Source: Calditrichaceae bacterium
Lineage (GTDB): Bacteria; Calditrichota; Calditrichia; Calditrichales; Calditrichaceae
Assembly (NCBI GenBank): GCA_024763405.1
Contig: JANTFQ010000037.1
Span: 1-12,034, forward strand
Direction of reading: 5' to 3'
Length of the DNA: 12,034 nucleotides
Numbering within the stretch: position 1 is the first letter of the stretch; every line of letters starts with the position of its first letter. A program made the translations under genes and the position numbers. Under the pieces are notes generated by a model, which saw nothing but the letters and a program-made list of their open reading frames with translations, was not told the DNA's origin and ran no database searches. Positions 1 through 6,431 of the stretch are shown here, in pieces.

Positions 1-1663
1 TAATTTTACCCCCATCCAGCACTATAATCTGATCCGCTTTCTGCACCGAATTCAAACGGTGTGCAATAAGCAGGACAGAACGATTTTTTGAAAGTTCCGC
101 AACAGCCTGCTGTAATTCCGCATCGAGATAAGGATCGAGATTGGAAGCCGGTTCGTCTAAAATAAGCAGCGGAGCGTCTTTTAAAAAAGCCCGGGCCAGG
201 GCAAGCCGCTGCGCTTGTCCCCCGCTGAAACGAGCACCCTGTTCACCGATCAGTGTTTTATACCCATCCGGAAGTTGCGAAATAAAACTGTGCAATCCGG
301 CCTTTTTTGCCGCTTCCTGCATTTGCAGGAAGGAAGCCTCTTCCCTGGCAATTAAGATATTTTCAGCAACAGTCTGGTGAAATAGATACGGCTTCTGCGG
401 CATCCAACTCACAAGTTTGCGCCAGTCGGTTTTAGGAATTGAGCGTAACTCTTCGCCGGCAAACTGAATAGACCCGGAATATGGTTCGGCAAAACGCAGT
501 ATGAGATTGGCAATAGTTGATTTGCCGGCGCCGCTTTTTCCAACCAGCGCAGTAACCGTATTCGGAGGGATTTCCAAACTGATATTATTCAGAGCAGGTT
601 TAGCTGCACCGGGATAGCTGTAGCGAACACCTTCAAATTTAATAGAAAAATTCCTGTTCCCCGTTTCCTTTTCTCCTGCCTCCCTTCCTCCCGTCACCGG
701 TTCTCCCGTCACCGGTTCTTCCAGAATTTCAAAGATGCGCTGTGCCGCCGCCACGCCTTCCATCCCCGCGTGAAAACGCGCGCCCAACTGGCGCATAGGC
801 TGATAAAACTCCGGCGCTAAAATTAATATAAACAGAGCCGGTTCGAAGCTCATTTTAGCGTACATCAGGCGCAAACCGATTTCTACGGCGATCACCGCCG
901 TACTGATGGTTGCCGCCATTTCCAGTACCAGAGCAGACAAAAAAGCAATTTTTAGTACATTCATTGTCGTACGCCGGAATTGATCACTAACCTTAAAAAC
1001 ATTCTCTGCTTCCTGCTTGCTGCGCCCGAAAATTTTAAGCGTTGTAATACCTTGCAGAACATCTAAAAAATGACCACTCATACGGCTAAGTGATTTCCAC
1101 TGCTTTTGGGTCATACTCTGAGCGGTCTGCCCGATTAGCATCATAAAAATGGGAATGATCGGTGCGGTAAATAAAAATACAAATCCCGAAAGCATATCAA
1201 ATGGAAATACCACGATTAGAATTGAAACCGGGATAACGGCGGAAATAAAAAGCTGCGGAATATACTGGCTGAAATAGGCATTAAGGGTTTCTACCCCTAC
1301 TTGCATGGTATTACTAAGCTCGCCGCTTTTTTCAGAGGTTGTATAAAGAGGGCCCAACTGTGTTATTTTCAGGCTGAGTGCCGCGCGCAGTTTTTGTTTT
1401 AGAATTCCTGCTGTGCGCTGGCCTTCTGTGTGACTCAGGCTGCTCATTCCCGCTTTGAATAAACTAACCAGTACAAAAAACAATAACAGGCTAAAAATGC
1501 CGGGAAGGCCCGCTTTCTCCAGGAAAACGTTATTAATCATTTTCGCCAGCAACCAGGCCTGGACAATAGTCGAGAATCCGGTGACAACCGCGCTACCAAC
1601 GGTAATGCCGAGCGGCAGCCGGGCAAATTTGAGAAGTTTTAATAAACGTTTATCTAAATTCAC
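1..1663 (-). CDS. cydD: CydD, ABC transporter subunit for cytochrome bd assembly (3' end cut by window edge)
   Basis: This is a half-size ABC exporter with an N-terminal membrane domain and a C-terminal ATPase domain; 554 codons are visible and only the last few dozen residues seem to be missing. The ATPase shows Walker A GKSGAGKST (375-383), signature FSGGQAQRLALARA (from 479), Walker B LLILDEP with D503/E504, and the switch histidine H535 in IAHRLNS. The membrane domain carries LSGHFLDVLQGITTLKIFGR and ILAPEFYQPMRQLG, which closely match E. coli CydD rather than CydC. In E. coli, CydDC exports cysteine and glutathione to the periplasm and is required for bd oxidase assembly. I chose GTG at 1663 because the only codons between it and the in-frame stop at 1685-1687 are non-start codons. 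No clear Shine-Dalgarno precedes it. The gene follows cydB by 85 bases with a terminator between. The linker between the two domains contains a short duplicated peptide, EPVTG twice. Confidence 0.94.
   Translation of the reverse strand, partial: MNLDKRLLKLLKFARLPLGITVGSAVVTGFSTIVQAWLLAKMINNVFLEKAGLPGIFSLLLFFVLVSLFKAGMSSLSHTEGQRTAGILKQKLRAALSLKITQLGPLYTTSEKSGELSNTMQVGVETLNAYFSQYIPQLFISAVIPVSILIVVFPFDMLSGFVFLFTAPIIPIFMMLIGQTAQSMTQKQWKSLSRMSGHFLDVLQGITTLKIFGRSKQEAENVFKVSDQFRRTTMNVLKIAFLSALVLEMAATISTAVIAVEIGLRLMYAKMSFEPALFILILAPEFYQPMRQLGARFHAGMEGVAAAQRIFEILEEPVTGEPVTGGREAGEKETGNRNFSIKFEGVRYSYPGAAKPALNNISLEIPPNTVTALVGKSGAGKSTIANLILRFAEPYSGSIQFAGEELRSIPKTDWRKLVSWMPQKPYLFHQTVAENILIAREEASFLQMQEAAKKAGLHSFISQLPDGYKTLIGEQGARFSGGQAQRLALARAFLKDAPLLILDEPASNLDPYLDAELQQAVAELSKNRSVLLIAHRLNSVQKADQIIVLDGGKI
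690..719. repeat. 15-bp perfect tandem duplication inside cydD
   Basis: Two adjacent identical copies of CCCGTCACCGGTTCT lie at 690-704 and 705-719. The copies are in frame and encode EPVTG twice in a Glu/Gly-rich stretch (about residues 315-335) between the membrane and ATPase domains. This linker varies in the family, so the duplication is probably tolerated and may come from replication slippage. Confidence 0.9.
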
Positions 1664-1693
1664 GGGATCGTTTCGATTGAATGATTAAATTAT

Positions 1694-1730
1694 AAAAAAA
1701 AGCCGCATTCCAAAAACAGAATACGGCTTT
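1694..1730 (-). terminator. Rho-independent terminator between cydB and cydD
   Basis: On the minus strand a 12-bp stem (arms at 1719-1730 and 1699-1710, one G-U wobble, AAAGCCGTATTC pairing with GAATGCGGCTTT) encloses an 8-base loop and runs directly into a T tract. It lies 18 bases after the cydB stop and 31 bases before the cydD start, so it should end or attenuate the cydAB transcript. The T tract runs into TATAAT (positions 1694-1689), a possible -10 element for cydD. Confidence 0.88.
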
Positions 1731-1748
1731 AATTTCGCTTAAGGTCGC

Positions 1749-2762
1749 TTAATATTCAAGTTCCGATTTTTTAGTAAGCCTCTGGCGAAATACCCAGTAG
1801 GTCCAGCCCTGATAGAGCAAAACGATGGGAACAAAAATCAACGCGACAATACTCATCACCTTCAAAGTATAAGGAGATGAGGAAGCATTGTAAATGGTTA
1901 GATTCCAGGCGTCATTCAGGCTGGAAATCATTACGTTCGGGAAAAGGCCGATAAAAATCGTAATCGTCGAAAAGGCAATGGCAATAGCCGTCATGGTAAA
2001 TGCCCAACCGATTTTATCCGCTTTGATAAACCAAAATACGGATAATAAAGCCAAACCACCAAAGATGGGAATAATGCCCGGATCCAGTCCCAGGGCCAAA
2101 AACATGCTCGTTTCGGCATAGCCGTAAGCTACAAATCCCAGGGTCAGGATTAAGGCCGGCAACCAGAGTTTTTGGGCGATTGCTTTCGATTTATCCCGCA
2201 GATCATCCGAGGTTTTAAGATTCAAAAACAGGGCGCCATGCAGAGTAAAGATGGAAAGTGAAGCCAGACCACCCACTAAAGCATACGGGTTCAACAGGTT
2301 AAAAAAGCCACCTACGTAGGTCATATCCCCGTCAATCGGCACACCGCGGATCAGGTTGGCAAGGGCCACACCCCACAACAGGGCCGGCACAAAACTGCCA
2401 AAAAAGATCATCCAGTCCCAGGCATTGCGCCATTTAGGATTTTTATCTTTGCTGCGATATTCAAACGCCACAGCGCGTACAATCAACGCAACCAGCATCA
2501 GAAAAAGTGCCAGATAGAAACCGCTAAACATGGTCGCGTACCAATTGGGGAAAGCGGCAAAGATAGCGCCACCAGAGGTTAGCAGCCATACTTCATTACC
2601 ATCCCAATGGGGGCCAATCGCATTCACCACCAGGCGGCGTTCCAAATCTTCCTTACTAATAAAAGGCAATAAAATGCCGACACCAAAATCGAAGCCCTCC
2701 AGAATAAAATATCCGGTAAAAAGGACGCCAATCAAAATAAACCATAAGGTATTTAAATCCAT
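1749..2762 (-). CDS. cydB: Cytochrome bd ubiquinol oxidase subunit II (CydB)
   Basis: CydB is the second integral membrane subunit of the bd-type quinol:O2 oxidoreductase and stabilises the haem-bearing CydA. The 337-residue product is mostly hydrophobic helices. It shows the family landmarks GFDFGVGIL (23-31), GPHWDGNEVWL (50-60) and, near the C-terminus, SSPYTLKVM followed by YQGWTYWVFRQR. I chose the ATG at 2762, which gives MDLNTLWFIL as in CydB homologues and has an excellent Shine-Dalgarno (AGGAGG, 2773-2768) five bases upstream. The reading frame is open for 16 more codons, but that extension would overlap cydA and lacks its own ribosome site. cydB starts 13 bases after the cydA stop, so the two genes are co-transcribed. 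No small CydX-type subunit is evident between cydB and cydD. Confidence 0.97.
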   Translation of the reverse strand: MDLNTLWFILIGVLFTGYFILEGFDFGVGILLPFISKEDLERRLVVNAIGPHWDGNEVWLLTSGGAIFAAFPNWYATMFSGFYLALFLMLVALIVRAVAFEYRSKDKNPKWRNAWDWMIFFGSFVPALLWGVALANLIRGVPIDGDMTYVGGFFNLLNPYALVGGLASLSIFTLHGALFLNLKTSDDLRDKSKAIAQKLWLPALILTLGFVAYGYAETSMFLALGLDPGIIPIFGGLALLSVFWFIKADKIGWAFTMTAIAIAFSTITIFIGLFPNVMISSLNDAWNLTIYNASSSPYTLKVMSIVALIFVPIVLLYQGWTYWVFRQRLTKKSELEY

Positions 2763-2775
2763 TATTTCCTCCTTT

Positions 2776-4152
2776 CTACGCTTCGGTTGCTTTATCTGCT
2801 GTACCGGCAATGGCGTATTTTTTCATCAAATACACGTCAGCAACAATAAGTACGGCATATAAAAGGGTGAACCCGATAAGGGTAAATATTACTTCACCGG
2901 AATTTACAGCCGCTTCCGGTGAAACACCAAACTGGGTTTTAAGAATACCATATACAACCCAGGGCTGCCGGCCAACTTCGGCAAATATCCATCCGGTGGA
3001 ATGCGCGATAATTGGCAATCCGATTCCCCAAATCATCAGCTTACTGAACCAGGGTTTAAATTCGAAGTTATTTTTACTTGTTTTGATAACGAGAAAGATG
3101 GCCATTAACAGCATCAGTACGCCCGCACCGGCCATTAACCTGAAATTCCAATAGGAAAGAATTACAGAAGGTACATAATTGCCAGCGCCGTATTTAGCCT
3201 GAAATTCTTCCTGAAGCTGATTAATTCCTTTAACTTCACCTTCTAATGAATTATACGACAAAACACTGAGTAGATTTGGAATATGAACCGCAAATACATC
3301 TTCACGGTTTGTTTCGTCTCCCCAGGTAAAAAGCGACAGGCTGGCCGGGTTTTCCGTATTCCATAAGGCTTCCGCTGCGGCAACCTTCATCGGTTGGGTT
3401 TTGATCATATGCTGCATTTGACTGTGGCCAATCAGGCCTACTAACAGAACACCGACTAATCCATAAATACTGGCCAGTTTCATTGATTGTTGATAGGCTT
3501 CCTGGTCTTTACTTTTCTTCAACAGATGATAAGCGCTGATACCGATTACAAAAAAGCCTGCCGTGGTTAAGGCGCCGGTTAGTACGTGCGGAAATTGCAA
3601 CCAGACATGGGGATTAAAAACAAGCGCCCAGAAATCGGTCATTTCGGCCCGGATTACATTTCCGGCAGCGTCTTTAGCCAGTTTAAAACCGACCGGTTCC
3701 TGCATAAAGGAATTGGCAATTAAAATCCACAAAGCGGATAAATTAGAACCGATGGCCACCAGCCAGATGGTAGCCGCATGCAATTTTTTGGAGATCTTAT
3801 CCCAGCCGAAAACCCAGATTCCAAGAAAAGTGGATTCCATAAAAAAAGCAAGCAGGGCCTCAATCGCCAGCGGTGCGCCAAAAATATCCCCCACATAGCG
3901 GGAATATTCCGACCAGTTCATGCCAAACTGGAATTCCTGAACGATACCTGTTGCAACGCCGATGGCAAAATTTATCAGGAATAATTTTCCCCAATATTTT
4001 GTCATTCGCAGGTAAACATCCTTTCCCGTACGCACATACATGGTTTCCAAAATTGCGACAAAGATGGAAAGCCCAAGCGTGAGCGGTACAAAAAAGAAAT
4101 GGTACACTGTTGTTATGGCAAACTGCCAGCGTGCCAGTAACAGAGCATCCAT
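2776..4152 (-). CDS. cydA: Cytochrome bd ubiquinol oxidase subunit I (CydA)
   Basis: CydA is the catalytic, haem-binding subunit of cytochrome bd, which oxidises quinol and reduces O2 to water in the cytoplasmic membrane. In this 458-residue protein the expected residues are present by alignment to E. coli: H18 (E. coli H19), E98 and E106 (E99, E107), H188 in FPHVLTG (H186) and M340 in NFRLMAG (M393). The Q-loop motif KTQPMKVAAAE (251-261) and GRQPW near the C-terminus are also present. The length is close to short-Q-loop enzymes such as the Geobacillus form and lacks the extended loop of the 522-residue E. coli protein. The ATG at 4152 follows a strong AAAGGAGG site. The gene lies 60 bases after the Rrf2 regulator and 13 bases before cydB, consistent with one rrf2-cydA-cydB transcript. 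Confidence 0.98.
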   Translation of the reverse strand: MDALLLARWQFAITTVYHFFFVPLTLGLSIFVAILETMYVRTGKDVYLRMTKYWGKLFLINFAIGVATGIVQEFQFGMNWSEYSRYVGDIFGAPLAIEALLAFFMESTFLGIWVFGWDKISKKLHAATIWLVAIGSNLSALWILIANSFMQEPVGFKLAKDAAGNVIRAEMTDFWALVFNPHVWLQFPHVLTGALTTAGFFVIGISAYHLLKKSKDQEAYQQSMKLASIYGLVGVLLVGLIGHSQMQHMIKTQPMKVAAAEALWNTENPASLSLFTWGDETNREDVFAVHIPNLLSVLSYNSLEGEVKGINQLQEEFQAKYGAGNYVPSVILSYWNFRLMAGAGVLMLLMAIFLVIKTSKNNFEFKPWFSKLMIWGIGLPIIAHSTGWIFAEVGRQPWVVYGILKTQFGVSPEAAVNSGEVIFTLIGFTLLYAVLIVADVYLMKKYAIAGTADKATEA

Positions 4153-4186
4153 AAAAGCCTCCTTTCACGAGGTTAGATTGAGTTGG

Positions 4187-4209
4187 TTAAGTGGTTTATT
4201 TCTACTTAA
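4187..4209. promoter_or_regulatory. Inverted repeat in the rrf2-cydA gap (possible operator)
   Basis: TTAAGT (4187-4192) and ACTTAA (4204-4209) form perfect six-base arms around an 11-base AT-rich centre, in the 60-base gap between the regulator stop and the cydA start. There is no T tract, so it does not look like a terminator. It could be a protein-binding site controlling cydA, but arms this short can occur by chance. Confidence 0.35.
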
Positions 4210-4212
4210 ATG

Positions 4213-4653
4213 TTATAAGAGACCTGGGGCGAGATCCTGATCTCTTATGACAAGCTCTGAAATCATTTTAGTTTTAAACCTGCTGAATAATTCTGATTCT
4301 GCTTCCACAAAAAACTCATGAATCTGACAAAATTTTATTAACGGGCAGTGATGATGCGCTTTTATGCACTCGTTTAATGTGGAATTAAAACCCATCGCTT
4401 CCAGTATTGAAAACAATGATAATTTTGTTGGATCTGCTTTAAGAAAGACGCCCCCTGCTTTTCCCTGCACAGCACCCGTAATTCCACTATTTTTTAGTTG
4501 GTGTACAATTTTTGTTGCAAAGGGTTTAGAGATATACAATAATTTTGCCACTATGGGAAGCGGTACAGGGCTCGTATCTTCTCTACCGGCAAGATAGGCA
4601 CAGATGCGAATGGCATAATCGTATTCTCTTTTAATGAAGGAAGTCATTGGCAT
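4213..4653 (-). CDS. Rrf2-family transcriptional regulator, probable Fe-S or NO/redox sensor
   Basis: This 146-residue protein has the Rrf2 fold: an N-terminal winged helix-turn-helix (about 1-75, with YAIRICAYLA, LPIVAKLLYISKPFATKIVHQL and the wing GKAGGVFL), a dimerisation helix, and a cysteine loop. C96, C103 and C109 have spacing C-x6-C-x5-C, resembling the three cluster-ligating cysteines of IscR and NsrR, and CPLIKFC resembles the CPL motif common in the family. Rrf2 proteins respond to iron-sulfur status, nitric oxide, oxygen or cysteine supply. Because this gene sits immediately upstream of cydA on the same strand, it probably controls bd oxidase expression and its own; bd oxidase is known for NO tolerance and high oxygen affinity. 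The start could be the first or third codon (both ATG); neither has a clear Shine-Dalgarno. The specific signal cannot be told from sequence. Confidence 0.9.
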   Translation of the reverse strand: MPMTSFIKREYDYAIRICAYLAGREDTSPVPLPIVAKLLYISKPFATKIVHQLKNSGITGAVQGKAGGVFLKADPTKLSLFSILEAMGFNSTLNECIKAHHHCPLIKFCQIHEFFVEAESELFSRFKTKMISELVIRDQDLAPGLL

Positions 4654-4705
4654 TTCAAACTTTACTTACACGGTATAATATAAACATAGTTTTTTGAAAT
4701 GCAAA
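4647..4705. repeat. Inverted repeat flanking the rrf2 promoter (candidate autoregulatory operator)
   Basis: TTGGCATTTCAAA (4647-4659) and TTTGAAATGCAAA (4693-4705) are inverted copies matching at 12 of 13 positions, with 33 bases between them. One arm covers the -35 hexamer and the other covers the regulator start codon, so bound protein at either could block transcription. This would suit autoregulation by the Rrf2 product, but that is inference. Confidence 0.45.
4675..4704 (-). promoter_or_regulatory. Predicted sigma70-type promoter of the rrf2-cydAB unit
   Basis: On the minus strand TTGCAT (4704-4699) and TATTAT (4680-4675) are separated by 18 bases. Transcription would start near 4668, giving a leader of about 15 bases before the regulator ATG at 4653. 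That short leader fits the lack of a Shine-Dalgarno there. Confidence 0.55.
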
Positions 4706-4719
4706 GGATTTTTTTTAAT

Positions 4720-5039
4720 TTTTTAACACCGCTCTCCTAAATAATCATGACACGTCCGTTTACAACAATGCGGCTAATTAATGAGGCCAAATCCCCCCTT
4801 CGATGAGGATCTTGCAGAATATAAACTTAACCCAAAGAGCGCGCTGAACACAACGAAAGAATAATAAAATAAAACGGCTGTAAAATAATACTCTATTTTT
4901 GGTTTTTCCTGAGGAATCTTGGGAACTTAGCGGTTTAACAAGAAACACAACAGCCTGAAGTAACGTGAAGCAGGGTCTGATTACAACTGTTTCGGAATAT
5001 TCCGATTTATATCAAAAATATGCTCTTTTTATTTTTTTA
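4720..5039. other. Intergenic region between the divergent rrf2 and tetR units
   Basis: This stretch has no convincing gene. The only short frame with a normal start that I noticed, at 4747, ends after 19 codons and has no ribosome site. The DNA is AT-rich, has many stops and no T-tailed hairpin. Its one clear structure is the 14-bp palindrome at 4992-5005. Upstream regulatory DNA or an unrecognised small RNA are both possible. Confidence 0.5.
4992..5005. promoter_or_regulatory. 14-bp perfect palindrome upstream of the tetR promoter
   Basis: TCGGAATATTCCGA is perfectly self-complementary and ends 34 bases before the -35 hexamer of the tetR promoter. There is no loop or T tract, so a DNA-binding dimer site is more likely than a terminator. 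The position, around -75 relative to the expected start, would suit an activator. The binding protein is unknown. Confidence 0.4.
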
Positions 5040-5068
5040 TTGACATTGAATTGCAGCCTTCCTATTTT
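5040..5068 (+). promoter_or_regulatory. Predicted sigma70-type promoter of tetR
   Basis: A consensus -35 TTGACA (5040-5045), a 17-base spacer and TATTTT (5063-5068) predict transcription starting near 5075. The leader before the ATG at 5102 is about 27 bases and shows no clear Shine-Dalgarno. Confidence 0.7.
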
Positions 5069-5070
5069 TT

Positions 5071-5090
5071 GTTAGTTGATACTAACTAAC
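5071..5090. promoter_or_regulatory. TetR-type operator over the tetR transcription start
   Basis: GTTAGTT (5071-5077) and AACTAAC (5084-5090) are perfect inverted arms around six bases. A second nested reading, GTTAGT-N4-ACTAAC (5071-5086), is equally perfect. The site begins two bases after the -10 hexamer and covers the predicted start point, so a dimer bound here would block the promoter. This is the usual design for autorepression by a TetR-family protein, and the regulator begins 11 bases downstream. Confidence 0.7.
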
Positions 5091-5101
5091 ATTTTATAAC
5101 A

Positions 5102-5689
5102 ATGGCCAAATTAAAAACTGCCGTTCGGCAACAGCAAATTATTGATGCCGCACTGGGTTTAATCCGGGACGGTGGGATGACAAATTTAACCATCAAAAAA
5201 ATAGCACGGCGTGTACAAATCTCTGAGCAGGCTATTTACCGTCATTTTGAAAATAAGTTTTCGATTCTGAATGGCATCATCCTCTATTTTAATCAAACGC
5301 TTAGTAAACGTTTACAGAGTCAAGCTAAATCCGAGGATCTGTTCCAAACCTTGCGGATTACTATCCATACACATTTGCAGTATTTCAAGGATTTCCCCGA
5401 AATGGCAGCATTGGTTTATACAGAAGAAGTCTTTAAGATGGAACCGCTTATATTTTCACAAATTCAGGAAACCATTTCAAAACGTATTCAAACAATTGAA
5501 AGAATTTTAGAGCAGGGACAAAAAGACGGCATAATTTCTACCCGGTTTAGTGCCGATAATATGGCCTTAATAATGTTTGGAGCCATTCGCATTCTAATTG
5601 CCAACTGGCGCTTTTCAGGATTCTCTTTTGATCTTACTGAACGCGGCAAGTCTTTAACCGATGATATGCTTAACATGATAAAACCATAA
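5102..5689 (+). CDS. TetR/AcrR-family transcriptional repressor
   Basis: The 195-residue protein has a typical TetR layout. The N-terminal DNA-binding helices span about 8-54, with RQQQIIDAALGLIRDGG and the helix-turn-helix NLTIKKIARRVQISEQAIYRHF (29-49). A helical C-terminal ligand-binding and dimerisation domain follows, ending in a hydrophobic segment near IMFGAIRILIANWRF. It should bind as a dimer and be released by a small-molecule ligand; the sequence does not show which one. The palindromic site over its own promoter suggests autoregulation. The gene is followed after 47 bases, without a terminator, by a membrane protein that is probably in the same transcript and is the likely main target. 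The length is normal for the family. Confidence 0.93.
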   Translation: MAKLKTAVRQQQIIDAALGLIRDGGMTNLTIKKIARRVQISEQAIYRHFENKFSILNGIILYFNQTLSKRLQSQAKSEDLFQTLRITIHTHLQYFKDFPEMAALVYTEEVFKMEPLIFSQIQETISKRIQTIERILEQGQKDGIISTRFSADNMALIMFGAIRILIANWRFSGFSFDLTERGKSLTDDMLNMIKP

Positions 5690-5736
5690 TTAAATAAAGA
5701 ATTCACCCAACCACCTAACTCAATTAAGGAGGCTTT

Positions 5737-6375
5737 ATGAACCTAATGCTTAACTTTGACGGACTGATTTTGCTACTAACCGGTCTGACTGCCATTTACA
5801 TGATTTATCGTTTTATGGAACGGCAGAAAAATCCCGATACCGCCGGAATCTGGAACATTTATTACATGATCGGTTTTCTGGTAATCCTGGTTGCGGGTTT
5901 GCTTCTCATCATTTTCGGCTGGGGCGCTCTCGCTAATAATTTTGTAGCCGTTGTGGCCGGTTTGATTCCCTTCTCACTGGCTACCGGTCTGATTGCCCAG
6001 TTTTATCCCAAATACGAAAAACCCTATCTCTGGCTTATGATCATTGGCTTGGTACTGATTGCCATTGCCCGTTATGGCGGCATGGTTAGCTTTGGAAAAA
6101 TTGTCTATCCTATTTTTCATGCCATCGCAGGTTTAACGATTGTAGCAGTTCCGGTTCTGGTTTGCAAAGCCGGTGACAAAGTAAAAAATGGATTTGGTCT
6201 GGTTGCTGTAGGTGGTATTTTGATTGGTCTGGGCGGAATGGCGCTGGCCTTTTTAAAAGCCGGTAAACAGCTGCTCTTCTTCTCCAGCGATGTGGTTATG
6301 ATGATTCTTGCGCCGCTGTTGTTACTGATGACCCTGGCTTATACTTATGGCTTTATGAAGGGTGTTAAAAAATAG
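5737..6375 (+). CDS. Seven-helix membrane protein of unknown function, co-transcribed with tetR
   Basis: I do not recognise a family. The 212-residue product is very hydrophobic, with about seven predicted membrane segments near residues 6-26, 41-61, 66-88, 96-112, 121-143, 152-173 and 185-205. The loops are short and partly basic (RFMERQKNPD, KAGDKVKNG, FMKGVKK). There is no signal-peptide cleavage site, no soluble domain and no obvious catalytic motif; H128 is the only histidine. The ATG at 5737 has a strong AAGGAGG site at good spacing. The TetR partner suggests it is made in response to a small molecule, possibly a membrane-active or toxic compound, or a lipid or haem signal. A transporter or a membrane-stress protein is possible, but the evidence stops at a regulated integral membrane protein. 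Confidence 0.85.
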   Translation: MNLMLNFDGLILLLTGLTAIYMIYRFMERQKNPDTAGIWNIYYMIGFLVILVAGLLLIIFGWGALANNFVAVVAGLIPFSLATGLIAQFYPKYEKPYLWLMIIGLVLIAIARYGGMVSFGKIVYPIFHAIAGLTIVAVPVLVCKAGDKVKNGFGLVAVGGILIGLGGMALAFLKAGKQLLFFSSDVVMMILAPLLLLMTLAYTYGFMKGVKK

Positions 6376-6392
6376 TGTACCTTTTTTAATCC

Positions 6393-6431
6393 AAAACAGC
6401 GATCTGGTAACCCGGATCGCTGTTTTTTTTT
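6393..6431 (+). terminator. Strong Rho-independent terminator after the tetR-membrane protein unit
   Basis: AAAACAGCGATC (6393-6404) and GATCGCTGTTTT (6415-6426) form a perfect 12-bp stem around a 10-base loop, and the second arm merges into nine T residues. The convergent HAD gene ends at 6430, so the hairpin lies between the two genes. On the minus strand only four T residues follow the stem, so it may serve that side less well. Confidence 0.92.

Noticed and set aside
2763..2810. N-terminal extension of CydB by 16 residues
   Set aside because: It overlaps the cydA 3' end, has no ribosome site and gives a polar basic start unlike CydB proteins; the ATG at 2762 has an excellent Shine-Dalgarno.
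3563..3898. Open frames on the plus strand opposite cydA and cydB (also 1894-2121, 2530-2862 and 2810-3154)
   Set aside because: They are antisense to well-conserved genes, have no ribosome sites and show low-complexity, non-protein-like translations.
3860..4168. Second minus-strand frame overlapping the 5' part of cydA
   Set aside because: It is an out-of-frame shadow of cydA; the overlapping CydA frame contains all haem-ligand motifs.
4747..4806. 19-codon open frame in the rrf2-tetR gap
   Set aside because: It has no Shine-Dalgarno, no recognisable peptide and no conservation evidence.
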